Positions 1-8,682 of a stretch of 64,000 nucleotides of DNA are shown one piece after another (position 1 is the first letter of the stretch; each line of letters begins with the position of its first letter). The notes beneath the pieces were generated by a model that did not search any database, was not told where the DNA came from, and saw nothing but the letters and a program-made list of their open reading frames with translations. This stretch comes from an uncultured Paracoccaceae bacterium (GTDB taxonomy: Bacteria; Pseudomonadota; Alphaproteobacteria; Rhodobacterales; Rhodobacteraceae). Position numbers and translations under genes: made by a program. The stretch is from positions 121,087 through 185,086 of the forward strand of contig CALMJS010000031.1 in the NCBI GenBank assembly GCA_937864535.1, written 5' to 3'.

Positions 1-1647
1 GGCGATTGCGCGCCCGGATAAAACCACTTGTTGCGTTGTCCGGGGCCTTAATCGACCATTTTCTAGATAAACCGACGGTTCAATGCGCATTTGCACGGTT
101 CCGTCATGGCGAAACACCCAGATTTCACCACTCTTGAGCGTCAGCGACACCGCCGTCCCCCCCATATCGAGTGAGGCCTCGACATCGGGATGGAGGTGGA
201 ATCGCACCGAATAGGCAACACCGTCAGAATCGCGTGCAATCGCCGCATCGAACCGTTTCTGATCGGCGTCGGAAAGGGTCGTCATCAGATCCTCGCCGGA
301 CAGACCGCGCCCATCATGCGTAAGCTCTAGCGTCCGACCATGCGTCAATCCGTGGGTTTTCAGCCAGCCGTCGTGGCCGACCTCTAACCGAAGGGCATCA
401 CGCAGAGGTGTTTGTTCAACCGGCACCCGGTCGGGCGTGTCGATCAACCATTCTTCGCGGCGGGTTTTGCGACTGGCCGACCCGAGTCGAGAGGACGAAT
501 AGCCTTCGATCGCCAGCGTCGAATGGCTGGCCGTTGCCCGTCCAAACCGTCGCCATTCCGGGCCAAACGTCACGCCAGAGCCGCAATTGACGATAAGCGC
601 GCGCCGCCCAGACGTCAGCTCAAACGCGCAGGTAGAGGCATGCGCCCCCCGGCTGGCCATGCCCCTGGGCGGTGGCGCCGCATCCACAACAATCGTCGTC
701 CGCCCGCCGGTGAGCCGGGCAAATCCCATATGCCTGCCAGTGGCCGGCAGGTCGCGAATGCCCGAATCCGACAGGGCATGGTCCAGCCGCCCGTCAATGC
801 CGCGACCGCCTCCGTGGAACCGCGCTAGACCGCCATCGGCATGCCGCAGGGCACGCAGCGTCGGCGCAATCCGGGCGATGGCGCTGGTGATAGCCTCGGG
901 CGGGGTGCGACCGCTCTCTTGGATGGCATGACAGGCCCAACCCAAGAGGGTCAGAACCTCGAGCAGTTCTTCGGGGTTACGGGTGGGAATCCCGCCCTCG
1001 GCGTCGATCTGGGTCTTGCAATCGCGGGCCAGCGCATTGATCGCCGGGGTCACGCGACCTGCCATCCCTTCGAGGGAAAGCCCCGCATAAATCATCCCCG
1101 CCAAGGCCTCGAACCGGGCCAGTCCGGGCGGCGTGGAACGCCAGCGACGGGACAGAAACAGCGTCTGCCGCGCAAGGCTGGTCAGCAGTTTATCGCTATC
1201 GACCTTTTCGCGCCCCCGCAGAAGGAAAAAACCGTGGTTGATCCACCGGATGAGCCGCCGCCCCGTCAGTTCGGGCGTCCAACCCGGCCCACGGCCGCGC
1301 CCATAGCGATCTATCCACTCCAGCACCCAGATCTGGGCACGCTCACGCGCTTCGGCGTCGCCAACGGCAGCCAGATCATCCAGCCACGCGCAACTATGGA
1401 TTTGCGGTGCGATGTCAGACGTATCCGCCGTGATATCCCAGATCGATTTGCCCGGAGCCTCTATCAGCTCTCCCGAGAACAAAAAATTTCCGGAAATCAA
1501 TTGCCTACCACGGGCGAACAGACCGATGGACTTTGGTTCAGGCTGCGAGGTAAAGCCGCGCGCCGGTCGCGCAAACGCAGTTGCACGCGCATGAAGGCGA
1601 TGCATTGCCTGAGCCCGACGGGCGCTCCATGTCACTGCTTTGGCCAC
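1..1647 (-). CDS. heparinase II/III family protein (C-terminus beyond the window)
   Basis: The reverse-strand frame is open for 549 codons and runs off the left edge, so the C-terminus is missing. The part seen reads as an alpha-helical N-terminal half (WLDDLAAVGDAEAR, LLRGREKVDSDKLL) and a beta-rich C-terminal half ending in LRPRTTQQVVLSGRAIA, the pattern of the heparinase II/III-like (alginate lyase-type) proteins found next to rsmB in Rhodobacterales. Substrate is unknown; a polysaccharide or cell-wall uronic-acid polymer is an inference from the family. A stop lies just upstream in frame and there is no ATG before residue 1, so I chose the GTG at 1647 (start VAKAVTWSARR). It follows rsmB on the same strand with a gap of about 66 bases and is probably co-transcribed with it. 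Confidence 0.78.
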   Translation of the reverse strand, partial: MAKAVTWSARRAQAMHRLHARATAFARPARGFTSQPEPKSIGLFARGRQLISGNFLFSGELIEAPGKSIWDITADTSDIAPQIHSCAWLDDLAAVGDAEARERAQIWVLEWIDRYGRGRGPGWTPELTGRRLIRWINHGFFLLRGREKVDSDKLLTSLARQTLFLSRRWRSTPPGLARFEALAGMIYAGLSLEGMAGRVTPAINALARDCKTQIDAEGGIPTRNPEELLEVLTLLGWACHAIQESGRTPPEAITSAIARIAPTLRALRHADGGLARFHGGGRGIDGRLDHALSDSGIRDLPATGRHMGFARLTGGRTTIVVDAAPPPRGMASRGAHASTCAFELTSGRRALIVNCGSGVTFGPEWRRFGRATASHSTLAIEGYSSSRLGSASRKTRREEWLIDTPDRVPVEQTPLRDALRLEVGHDGWLKTHGLTHGRTLELTHDGRGLSGEDLMTTLSDADQKRFDAAIARDSDGVAYSVRFHLHPDVEASLDMGGTAVSLTLKSGEIWVFRHDGTVQMRIEPSVYLENGRLRPRTTQQVVLSGRAIA

Positions 1648-1713
1648 TGGTCTGCTGCCTCGGTCTGCGGTTGCCGCATGTTGGCCGGATCATAGGCAAG
1701 GCCGCGCGGCCTG

Positions 1714-2988
1714 TCACGCAGGCTTTGTCAGAACCGCGACATAGAACCCGTCCATGCCGCCCCGATCGGCCCAATAATCGGGCCGAAGACGCAAACCACC
1801 CTCTTCGGTTAGCCACGACGGGTCGATCCCGGGCAAGCGCACGGCATCGGCATCGACGGTCCAGCCGGGGTTATGCTCCAAGGCCGCCTCGATCTGGACC
1901 TCGCCCTCATCGGGCAACAGGCTACAGGTGCAGAACACCAAACGCCCGCCGGGCCGAACGAGGGTCATCGCGTGGTCGATCAGCGCGGCCTGCATTTCGA
2001 TCAGGTCACCAAACTCGCTGCCATCCTTTGCGTGCGGCAGATCAGGGTGACGGCGGATCGTGCCGGTCGCGGAACAGGGCGCATCCAGCAGAACCGCGTC
2101 AAACCCGCCCTGATCATAGGCAAAGGCGTCACTGACCACGATCTCGGCCTTTAGGCCGGTGCGAGCCAAATTTTCCTCGACCCGCGCCATCCGGCTCTCA
2201 GAGATATCAACGGATGTGACATGCGCCCCTGCTGCCGCCAGTTGCAGCGTCTTGCCGCCGGGGGCCGCGCAGAGATCGAGTATTCTTTCGCCCTTCTTAG
2301 GGGCAAGGGCCATAACCGGCATCGCGGCCGCAGCGTCCTGAACCCACCAATCGCCTGCCTCGAACCCGGGCAGGGCCGACACCTGAACGCCGGCCGCCAA
2401 TCGCACCGTGCCGGTCGGCAGAACCGTGCCGCCCGTCGCTGCGGCGACCGCCGCCGGATCGGACTTGGCCGTCAAATCCAGCACCGGGCCAGCGAAATGC
2501 GCCGATTCGATGCCCACAATCGCGGGCTTGCCCCAGGCGTCGATCAGCGGGCCGCGCAGCCAATCCGGCAACCGCGGTTCGGGCAGTCGATCCCACGCGC
2601 CGGGACGTTCTTCGGACACGCGGCGCAGAACGGCGTTCACCAGCCCCTTCATGCTCGCGATCTTGCTATCGCGCCCGACGATTTCAACGTAGGAATTCAC
2701 GACACCGTGGGCGGCCACGCCGCTCCAGATTTCCAGTGTGCCCATCCGCATCGCGTTGCGCACCGGCAAAGGCGGGCGTTTTTGCAGAAACGGTTTCAGC
2801 ATCCTGTCGGCGCGATCCGCAGCGCGGAGCGTATCCAGCGCGAGCCGCTGCGCACGGGCGCGATCCTCGGGCGCAAACCGCGCCAAGGCACCGCCACCGA
2901 TCAATTCAGACAACAGCCGACCCTCTGTGGTTACAGCATTGACCAGCCGCCAGGCAGCGAGTCGCGGGGTCAGTCCGGTCTGTGTCAT
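1714..2988 (-). CDS. rsmB: RsmB/NOP family rRNA (cytosine-5) methyltransferase
   Basis: 424 aa, predicted SAM-dependent 16S rRNA m5C methyltransferase acting on the small subunit in the cytoplasm. An N-terminal NusB-like helical domain (about residues 1-140) precedes the Rossmann methyltransferase domain. SAM motif I is DLCAAPGGKT (238-247). Motif IV is DAPCSATG with Cys305, and motif VI is CTCS with Cys355, the release and nucleophile cysteines of the NOL1/NOP2/Sun family. The ATG has a good AGAGGA ribosome site. The gene is divergent from the DUF1674 gene, with 62 bases between the starts, and lies upstream of the heparinase-like gene. The family is certain; the exact modified cytosine is inferred from E. 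coli RsmB. Confidence 0.93.
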   Translation of the reverse strand: MTQTGLTPRLAAWRLVNAVTTEGRLLSELIGGGALARFAPEDRARAQRLALDTLRAADRADRMLKPFLQKRPPLPVRNAMRMGTLEIWSGVAAHGVVNSYVEIVGRDSKIASMKGLVNAVLRRVSEERPGAWDRLPEPRLPDWLRGPLIDAWGKPAIVGIESAHFAGPVLDLTAKSDPAAVAAATGGTVLPTGTVRLAAGVQVSALPGFEAGDWWVQDAAAAMPVMALAPKKGERILDLCAAPGGKTLQLAAAGAHVTSVDISESRMARVEENLARTGLKAEIVVSDAFAYDQGGFDAVLLDAPCSATGTIRRHPDLPHAKDGSEFGDLIEMQAALIDHAMTLVRPGGRLVFCTCSLLPDEGEVQIEAALEHNPGWTVDADAVRLPGIDPSWLTEEGGLRLRPDYWADRGGMDGFYVAVLTKPA

Positions 2989-3050
2989 GAGGTCCTCTTG
3001 GCCAAAAAGATGCCCCGGACTATATCAGGGCAAGCAAAGGAACAAGAAAC

Positions 3051-3224
3051 ATGACAGACAAGACCGAACTCCCCCCTGCCGCCCAGCGCGCACTGGCCGA
3101 GGCAGAAGAGCGTCGCAAGGCCGCAAAGACGGTTGAATTGCCGACCGAATTGGGCGGTCGCGAGGGGCCGGAACCCGTCCGTTTTGGCGATTGGGAAAAG
3201 AAGGGCTTGGCCATCGATTTCTGA
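3051..3224 (+). CDS. DUF1674 protein, SDHAF4-like
   Basis: 57 aa, too short for many gene callers. The start has AAGGA about 9 bases upstream. The N-terminal half is charged and Ala/Glu-rich. The C-terminus carries the family signature RFGDWEKKGLAIDF, which matches the conserved tail of DUF1674/SDHAF4, a succinate dehydrogenase assembly factor that binds flavinylated SdhA in mitochondria. A role in complex II assembly is known for the eukaryotic family and inferred here. It sits alone between divergent rsmB and convergent dapB, with 23 bases to the dapB stop. Confidence 0.85.
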   Translation: MTDKTELPPAAQRALAEAEERRKAAKTVELPTELGGREGPEPVRFGDWEKKGLAIDF

Positions 3225-3247
3225 CGGCCAAGTCGCAGCTATTGGGG

Positions 3248-4057
3248 TCAGAGCCCCAAAACATCCATCATATCGTATTCGCCGGGGGCCTTGCCCTGCC
3301 CCCAGAGCGCGGCACGCAGGGCACCGCGTGCGAACAGGGCGCGGTCTGTCGCGATATGGCGCAGAACGATGCGTTCGCCCGGCCCGGCAAACAGAACATC
3401 ATGTTCACCGATAATATCGCCGCCGCGCACAACGGCAAAACCGATATCGCCACGCTTGCGGGCGCCCGTGATCCCGTCACGACCCGAATCACGCACATCC
3501 TTGAGCGAGACACCCCGACCATCGGCCGCCGCCTGTCCCAGCATCAGCGCCGTACCAGAGGGCGCATCGACCTTTTTGTTATGATGGGCCTCGATGATTT
3601 CGATATCGAAATCCTCATCCAGCGCGGCGGCGACCTTGCGGGTCAGGGCAGTCAACAGGTTCACACCCAGAGACATATTGCCCGCCCGCACGATGGTCGC
3701 ATGCCGGGCCGCGGCAGCGATTTTCGCCAGATGATCATCCTCGAACCCGGTGGTGCCGATCACGTGAACGGCCCGCGCCTGCGCGGCGAGCGCGGCAAAT
3801 TCGACGGTCGCGGCTGGGGCGGTAAAGTCAATCACGGCTTGGGCTTGGGCGAAGGCCTCTAGCGCGTCATCGGTCACAACGACGCCCACCGGCTGCCCGC
3901 CCATCGCGGTGCCAATGTCCTGACCGACCCATGCGTGGCCAGCACGTTCAACCGCACCGACCAGCCGCATCTTGTCCGACGCCAAAACCGATTTGATCAA
4001 CGTCTGCCCCATCCGGCCAGAAGCCCCGGTGATTACGATGCCCGGTAGATCGGTCAT
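3248..4057 (-). CDS. dapB: 4-hydroxy-tetrahydrodipicolinate reductase
   Basis: 269 aa, the usual length. It catalyses the NAD(P)H-dependent reduction step of the lysine/diaminopimelate pathway, so it feeds both lysine and peptidoglycan. The nucleotide-binding loop GASGRMG is at residues 11-17. The catalytic signature is [15 protein letters not shown] (156-170), with the conserved histidines and Lys162. AGGACGACACTC precedes the ATG. The gene is divergent from rbfA (about 98 bases between starts), which fits a shared bidirectional promoter region, although no clear promoter boxes were found. Confidence 0.95.
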   Translation of the reverse strand: MTDLPGIVITGASGRMGQTLIKSVLASDKMRLVGAVERAGHAWVGQDIGTAMGGQPVGVVVTDDALEAFAQAQAVIDFTAPAATVEFAALAAQARAVHVIGTTGFEDDHLAKIAAAARHATIVRAGNMSLGVNLLTALTRKVAAALDEDFDIEIIEAHHNKKVDAPSGTALMLGQAAADGRGVSLKDVRDSGRDGITGARKRGDIGFAVVRGGDIIGEHDVLFAGPGERIVLRHIATDRALFARGALRAALWGQGKAPGEYDMMDVLGL

Positions 4058-4155
4058 GAGTGTCGTCCTCTTGCTAGGTCACAATTCAATGGCGTCTTGC
4101 TTGCCCCTCAAAGGGTCGCTTGGCAAGGGGCGCGAAGCGGCATACATCAGGCTTT

Positions 4156-4581
4156 ATGGCAAAGAACCGTTTTTCTCAGGGCTCGGGCCCGTCTCAGCGC
4201 CAACTGCGTGTTGGTGAACTCATCCGTCGCGAACTGTCGGACGTGTTGTCGCGTGGCGATGTACACGACACCGATCTGGGTCGCATGTCCATCACCGTGG
4301 GCGAGGTCCGCTGTTCACCGGACCTCAAACACGCCACGGCCTATGTGCTGCCGCTCGGCGGCCAACAAAAAGGCACCTGCCTTGCCGCGTTGCGCCGGAA
4401 CAAAGCCGAGCTGCGTCATCTGGTGGCCAAGGGGCTGACGCTGAAATACGCGCCGGATCTGAAATTCGAGATCGACGAAACCTTTGACCGGATGGACGAA
4501 ACCCGCCGCATGTTCTCGGACGAACGTGTGCGGCAGGACGTTGACGACGACAACGACGATTACGGCGACGAAGAAGAATGA
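4156..4581 (+). CDS. rbfA: 30S ribosome-binding factor A
   Basis: 141 aa KH-like cold-shock and ribosome maturation factor that assists late 16S rRNA 5'-end processing. The family opening [20 protein letters not shown] decides the start at 4156; an ATG 12 codons upstream gives a tail without family character. The core ([15 protein letters not shown], then [19 protein letters not shown]) is followed by an alphaproteobacterial acidic tail of Asp/Glu. The stop overlaps the start of the next gene by 4 bases (ATGA), which suggests translational coupling. Confidence 0.94.
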   Translation: MAKNRFSQGSGPSQRQLRVGELIRRELSDVLSRGDVHDTDLGRMSITVGEVRCSPDLKHATAYVLPLGGQQKGTCLAALRRNKAELRHLVAKGLTLKYAPDLKFEIDETFDRMDETRRMFSDERVRQDVDDDNDDYGDEEE

Positions 4582-5279
4582 TCCGCGCTTTTGCGCTCTG
4601 GGTGTTGATGGCTGCGCCGGTGGGCGCGGTCCAATGCGATGTGCGCGGTTACTACACCGTCTGCGCCATCACACCGCAAACCGAAGACCTCAGGCTATTT
4701 CGCGCCGACTCGGACGGCACCGTCTATGGATCGTTCAGTGCGATTGAACGGGCCGCCGGGCCGCTTGCCTTTGCGATGAATGCGGGGATGTATCACCCGG
4801 ATCGCAGCGCGGTCGGGCTCTATGTCGAAGAGCGCCAAGAACAAATGCGTCTGGTGACCAACGCAGGGCCAGGCAATTTCGGCATGTTGCCCAATGGGGT
4901 CCTGTGCATCGGCAGCGATTGGGCACGGGTCGTCGAGACGCTGAGATTCGAGCGCGAAGCGCTGGATTGTACCTACGCCACCCAGTCCGGACCGATGCTG
5001 GTGATCGACGGGGACCTGCATCCCCGGTTTCTCAAGGACAGCACGTCGCGCTATATCCGCAACGGCGTCGGACAGTCCGAAGACGGAAAAACCCTTTATT
5101 TTGTCATTTCTGACAAACCGGTAAGTTTTTATGACTTCGGCAGTTTCTTTCGCGATGTCCTGAAAACGCCGCAGGCGCTGTATTTCGATGGCAAGATATC
5201 GCGGCTCTACGCTCCATCGATTGGCCGCGACGATGGCGGTTTCAGCATGGGACCGATTATCGGGATTCTCGCACCCTGA
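4578..5279 (+). CDS. secreted phosphodiester glycosidase-family protein
   Basis: 233 aa with an N-terminal signal peptide ([18 protein letters not shown]). The body has the NAGPA/DUF2233 features [23 protein letters not shown] and RNGVGQ. The family includes the enzyme that uncovers mannose-6-phosphate in lysosomes; in bacteria the members are exported and poorly characterised, so the substrate is unknown. Translation is coupled to rbfA by the ATGA overlap. The region 5' of truB (5280-5351) contains no further gene. Family assignment is good and function is inferred only. Confidence 0.85.
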   Translation: MIRAFALWVLMAAPVGAVQCDVRGYYTVCAITPQTEDLRLFRADSDGTVYGSFSAIERAAGPLAFAMNAGMYHPDRSAVGLYVEERQEQMRLVTNAGPGNFGMLPNGVLCIGSDWARVVETLRFEREALDCTYATQSGPMLVIDGDLHPRFLKDSTSRYIRNGVGQSEDGKTLYFVISDKPVSFYDFGSFFRDVLKTPQALYFDGKISRLYAPSIGRDDGGFSMGPIIGILAP

Positions 5280-5351
5280 CGGTTGACCCCATCCTCAGAA
5301 CAAGGCTAGCAGGCGCATTCAAAATCAGCTGCGACAGATCAGGAGCACGTC

Positions 5352-6257
5352 ATGGGCAAGCGCAACAAAGGGCGGGACATTTCAGGCTGGCTCGTGATCG
5401 ATAAACCGGCCGGGATCACGTCGACCTCTGTCGTGAACAAGGTCCGCTGGGCGCTGAACGCGAACAAGGCCGGACATGCCGGCACCCTCGACCCCGAAGC
5501 GACGGGCGTTCTGGCGATTGCGCTGGGCGAGGCGACCAAAACGATCCCCTACATCACCGACGCCCTCAAGGCCTATGAGTTCAGCGTGACCCTCGGGGCA
5601 GCGACCAACACCGATGACGCCGAAGGCGAGATCATCGCCCAATCTGACATGCGCCCCTCGGACGAACAGATCAAATCCGCACTGTCGGGCTTTGTCGGGG
5701 ACATCATGCAGGTCCCGCCCAAGTTTTCCGCCGTGCGGATCGACGGCCAGCGGGCCTATAAACTGGCGCGCGACGACGAGGATTTTGAAATCGCCGCCCG
5801 CCCTCTCTGGGTTGAGAGCCTGCTGCTGACCGACCGACCCGATGCGGACCATGCGCTGCTGGAAATGACCTGTGGCAAGGGCGGCTATGTCCGCGCTATC
5901 GCCCGCGATCTGGGGGCAGCGCTGGGCTGCTACGGACATGTCGAATGGCTGCGCCGGGTGTGGTCCGGTCCGTTCAAGGCCGAAACGGGGCTATCGCTCG
6001 AACAGGTAGACGCGATGGCGCGCACGCCCGACTTGGATGCCTATCTGCTCCCCTTGGAAATCGGCTTGGCCGATCTGCCCGAGGTCCGCTGCCCACCTGA
6101 AAGCGTTGTGAAACTGCGCAACGGCAACCCTGCAATGGTGATCGCCCATGACGTCGAATATGGCGACGACTGCTGGGCCAGCTATGAGGGCAAGGCGGTC
6201 GCCGTCGGGTCCTTCCGCGCCGGTGAACTGCACCCGTCGCGGGTCTTTGTTGACTGA
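5352..6257 (+). CDS. truB: tRNA pseudouridine(55) synthase
   Basis: 301 aa. It makes pseudouridine 55 in the T-loop of tRNAs. The catalytic block is [13 protein letters not shown] (about residues 42-54) with Asp47 as the nucleophile, preceded by the family opening [27 protein letters not shown] is the second conserved block, and the C-terminal part is PUA-like. AGGAGCACGTC precedes the ATG. It ends back-to-back with the convergent small gene at 6258, with no intervening base. Its position after rbfA is the usual neighbourhood in this order. Confidence 0.95.
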   Translation: MGKRNKGRDISGWLVIDKPAGITSTSVVNKVRWALNANKAGHAGTLDPEATGVLAIALGEATKTIPYITDALKAYEFSVTLGAATNTDDAEGEIIAQSDMRPSDEQIKSALSGFVGDIMQVPPKFSAVRIDGQRAYKLARDDEDFEIAARPLWVESLLLTDRPDADHALLEMTCGKGGYVRAIARDLGAALGCYGHVEWLRRVWSGPFKAETGLSLEQVDAMARTPDLDAYLLPLEIGLADLPEVRCPPESVVKLRNGNPAMVIAHDVEYGDDCWASYEGKAVAVGSFRAGELHPSRVFVD

Positions 6258-6521
6258 TCAGGCGACCTCTTCGAATAGCAGGTCGTCGATTTCCGGTTCG
6301 CCCCACGGCAAAACAGCCGTCTCGATATCGACCGGCGGATGTTCGACGATGACGCCGTCCCAAGGAAACTGATAATCTGCCAAGAGCGGCTCGACTTCGG
6401 TCGAAAGCTCGGCATCGTCAAATGCGGCGTGGTCGCCGTCGGTGGCCGAATGCCCACCAAAAACATCGAAAAACAGCCCAATCCCAATCGAGCCAACCGC
6501 TAGCAAGCCACTCAGGTCCAT
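6258..6521 (-). CDS. hypothetical small acidic protein with one membrane segment
   Basis: 87 aa, not recognised. The start at 6521 was chosen because GGGGA lies 5 bases upstream; an ATG 18 codons further up lacks such a site. The N-terminus has one hydrophobic stretch (LSGLLAVGSIGIGLFFDVFGG) that could be a membrane anchor or uncleaved signal. The rest is strongly acidic (Asp/Glu-rich, ending LLFEEVA). It is tail-to-tail with truB with zero spacing. It may be lineage-specific, and I cannot exclude that it is not expressed. Confidence 0.5.
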   Translation of the reverse strand: MDLSGLLAVGSIGIGLFFDVFGGHSATDGDHAAFDDAELSTEVEPLLADYQFPWDGVIVEHPPVDIETAVLPWGEPEIDDLLFEEVA

Positions 6522-6610
6522 GTTTTCCCCATCTAGTTTGGCAACGCGCCTTCCCTTGACGCGCCATAGGGACAATAGTGCTGCGAAATTAGGTCAATTT
6601 ATGTCTAAAA

Positions 6611-7132
6611 ATGCTCGAAAAATGTCATCTTAAGGGAGATGCCGCCTCGACGGCCATCTATTCGGACTGCGAGAGGTATCGCTATCTGTTGACCCGCGTC
6701 TGGGATGACACTGGTCGGCGTGCGCTGTTCGTCATGCTAAACCCCTCAACCGCGACAGAGATTCAGAACGATCCGACAGTCGAGCGATGTGAACGTCGGG
6801 CACGGGCCCTGGGGTTTGGCGCATTTCGGGTGACCAATATCTTTGCCTGGCGGGACACCGACCCCAAACTGATGCGGGCGGCCGAGGACCCCATTGGCCC
6901 GGAAAACGACGCTGCGCTGGTGTCATCCGCGCTAGATTGGATCAGACCGCAGGATCAGATCATTTGCGCATGGGGCGCGCATGGCGACCATCTGGACCGC
7001 GGAAATACCGTCAAGGAACTGCTGCGCGCTACTGGCAAGCCGCTGTTTACATTGGGATTAACCAAGAGCGGACACCCCAAACATCCCCTCTATATCGGCT
7101 ATGACCAGCAGCCCGCGCTATGGATTGATTAA
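6611..7132 (+). CDS. DUF1643 family protein
   Basis: 173 aa, a recognisable DUF1643 protein: SDCERYRYLLTR, LFVMLNPSTATE, DPTVERCERRARALGFG, and a C-terminal GLTKSGHPKHPLY. The biochemical function is not established; the Cys/His content and the fixed NPST block suggest an enzyme. The start is the ATG at 6611 because the preceding residues match the family opening; a short overlapping reading frame begins 8 bases earlier and is not favoured. It stands alone between the small acidic gene (divergent) and an RTX gene. Confidence 0.78.
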   Translation: MLEKCHLKGDAASTAIYSDCERYRYLLTRVWDDTGRRALFVMLNPSTATEIQNDPTVERCERRARALGFGAFRVTNIFAWRDTDPKLMRAAEDPIGPENDAALVSSALDWIRPQDQIICAWGAHGDHLDRGNTVKELLRATGKPLFTLGLTKSGHPKHPLYIGYDQQPALWID

Positions 7133-7207
7133 CCAAAACCGCTGAATCTTTGAGTGTTTGGGGCGCGTTTGTTTTAGTCTGAGCACGTGAACATTCGGGG
7201 AACGGTT

Positions 7208-7990
7208 ATGTTGTTTCTGCTTGGACTGATGGGAATGGCAGTGATCGGGGCGGCCATGATACCAGTGGCAGATCTGTCCGACAGCCCCAGCGACGGGGAT
7301 GAAATTATCCTCGGGACAGACGGGGAAGACGATATCTCCGCCGGTGACGGAAATGACTACATTGATGGACGCGACGGCGACGATACAATCGCCGGTCAGG
7401 AGGGTGATGACGAACTCCATGGCGGACTGGGCGGCGATACTGTTTACGGTGGCACCGGCGATGATACCCTGTTTGGCCATGTGGGCGACGACATCATCAA
7501 CGGCGGGGCTGGCCGCGACGTGCTGAGCACGGGCGACGGCAACGATGTGCTACTGGGCGGGGATGGGGACGACGCGCTATCCGGTTCACTCGGGGATGAT
7601 ACGCTCTATGGCGGCAACGGTCAGGACGTTTTGCACGGCGGTTCTGGCAATGACACCCTGTCTGGCGTGGACGAGGACGAACAGGTCACGGACTATGTGA
7701 ATGGCGGCGCGGGCGATGATCTGGTGGTCGGCGGCGCCCATGACGTTCTCAGCGGTGGAACAGGTGCCGACCTGTTCGACATTTACGCGACACAGGATGG
7801 CCCGACCACCATCATGGACTTCACACCAGAGGATACTCTATTGGTCAGCTTTGAGGGGAATACAGAACCGACCTTGTCGCTGATGCACGACGATCTGGGG
7901 ACCACGGTCCTCGCCGACGGTGTTGAAATCGTGCAGTTGGCGGGGGTATTTGACCTTACACTTGACCAGATCCTTCTGGTTTCGCAGTAG
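7208..7990 (+). CDS. RTX calcium-binding repeat protein with N-terminal membrane anchor
   Basis: 260 aa. ATG 7208 is preceded by GGGGA with 6-base spacing, better than the GTG at 7187. Residues 1-18 are a hydrophobic segment (LFLLGLMGMAVIGAAM), followed by an acidic block and then about ten nonapeptide-like repeats of type GGxGxDxUx (GGTGDDTLFG, GGDGDDALSG, GGSGNDTLSG) up to about residue 185. The C-terminal part is a beta-like cap with DLFDIYA and VQLAGV. The repeats bind calcium as parallel beta-rolls in the family. Typical type I-secreted RTX proteins lack an N-terminal hydrophobic segment, so this one may be Sec-dependent or anchored. No transporter genes are nearby. Confidence 0.8.
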   Translation: MLFLLGLMGMAVIGAAMIPVADLSDSPSDGDEIILGTDGEDDISAGDGNDYIDGRDGDDTIAGQEGDDELHGGLGGDTVYGGTGDDTLFGHVGDDIINGGAGRDVLSTGDGNDVLLGGDGDDALSGSLGDDTLYGGNGQDVLHGGSGNDTLSGVDEDEQVTDYVNGGAGDDLVVGGAHDVLSGGTGADLFDIYATQDGPTTIMDFTPEDTLLVSFEGNTEPTLSLMHDDLGTTVLADGVEIVQLAGVFDLTLDQILLVSQ

Positions 7991-8129
7991 AGGGCGCAGG
8001 TTTTTCTTTCCTTTTTCCGCATTCTGGTTTAACCGCCGCTATCCCTGCCTTGGCGGGGATTCTCTCCACGGGCCTTGCTGGACGACATCCCGGCACGCGC
8101 CATAACCCTTAATCCGAAAGGAGATCCCG

Positions 8130-8399
8130 ATGTCGATCACCGCTGAAGAAAAAGCCCGCGTCATCGCTGAATACGCCACCAAAGAAGGTGACACCGGTTC
8201 GCCGGAAGTTCAGGTTGCTATCCTGTCCTCGCGCATCGCGACCCTGACCGAGCACTTCAAAACCCACAAGAAAGACAACCACGGTCGCCGTGGCCTGCTG
8301 AAAATGGTTGCCCAGCGCCGCAAGCAGCTGGACTACCTCAAGGCCAACGACGAAGGCCGTTACCAGTCGCTGATCGAGCGTCTGGGTCTGCGTCGCTAA
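8130..8399 (+). CDS. rpsO: 30S ribosomal protein S15
   Basis: 89 aa, canonical length. Opening [16 protein letters not shown], core [20 protein letters not shown] and [22 protein letters not shown], which binds the 16S rRNA central domain. AGGAGATCCCG precedes the ATG. It is followed by an intrinsic terminator and then pnp, the same order as in E. coli. Codon use is biased towards the most common codons, as expected for a ribosomal protein. Confidence 0.98.
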   Translation: MSITAEEKARVIAEYATKEGDTGSPEVQVAILSSRIATLTEHFKTHKKDNHGRRGLLKMVAQRRKQLDYLKANDEGRYQSLIERLGLRR

Positions 8400-8422
8400 T
8401 CCGCCGCAAACCGGTTTTCTGC

Positions 8423-8456
8423 AACGCCCGCCCTTTCGGCGGGCGTTGTTTTTTTT
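8423..8456 (+). terminator. intrinsic terminator after rpsO
   Basis: A perfect GC-rich stem (AACGCCCGCC, loop CTTTC, GGCGGGCGTT) is followed directly by a run of eight T after one G. It lies 24 bases after the rpsO stop, so most rpsO transcription should end before pnp. Confidence 0.9.
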
Positions 8457-8611
8457 GGACCAGCCTGAGGTTCCGGACCGAAGGACCGCCACCGGGCGGA
8501 CCAAAAGAGCGCGAACCAACAGAATGCTTCCCAAAAGGGTGTTTTTGCTGTATCCGCGCCCCATCTGTGACGTGAGCCCATGCCCCCGGGCGCATGCGAA
8601 GGATTGGGGGC

Positions 8612-8666
8612 GGCGGCAATGGGGCCGCCATATGAACGGGAGACCCGGAGGGCCGGGAGAGCTCCC
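8612..8666 (+). promoter_or_regulatory. structured pnp leader (two hairpins before the ribosome site)
   Basis: Two stem-loops lie just upstream of the pnp ribosome site (AGGATACGCTAG-ATG). The first pairs GGCGGC (8612-8617) with GCCGCC (8624-8629). The second pairs GGGAG (8638-8642) with CTCCC (8662-8666), with an inner CCCGG/CCGGG pairing. In E. coli the pnp leader carries an RNase III hairpin used for PNPase autoregulation; a similar role here is inferred. The remainder of 8457-8611 shows no gene. Confidence 0.4.
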
Positions 8667-8682
8667 TTACAGGATACGCTAG

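Noticed and set aside
7208..7800. Tandem DNA repeats in the RTX genes
   Set aside because: The periodicity is at the protein level (nonapeptides); the DNA units have diverged and are not a satellite or CRISPR array.
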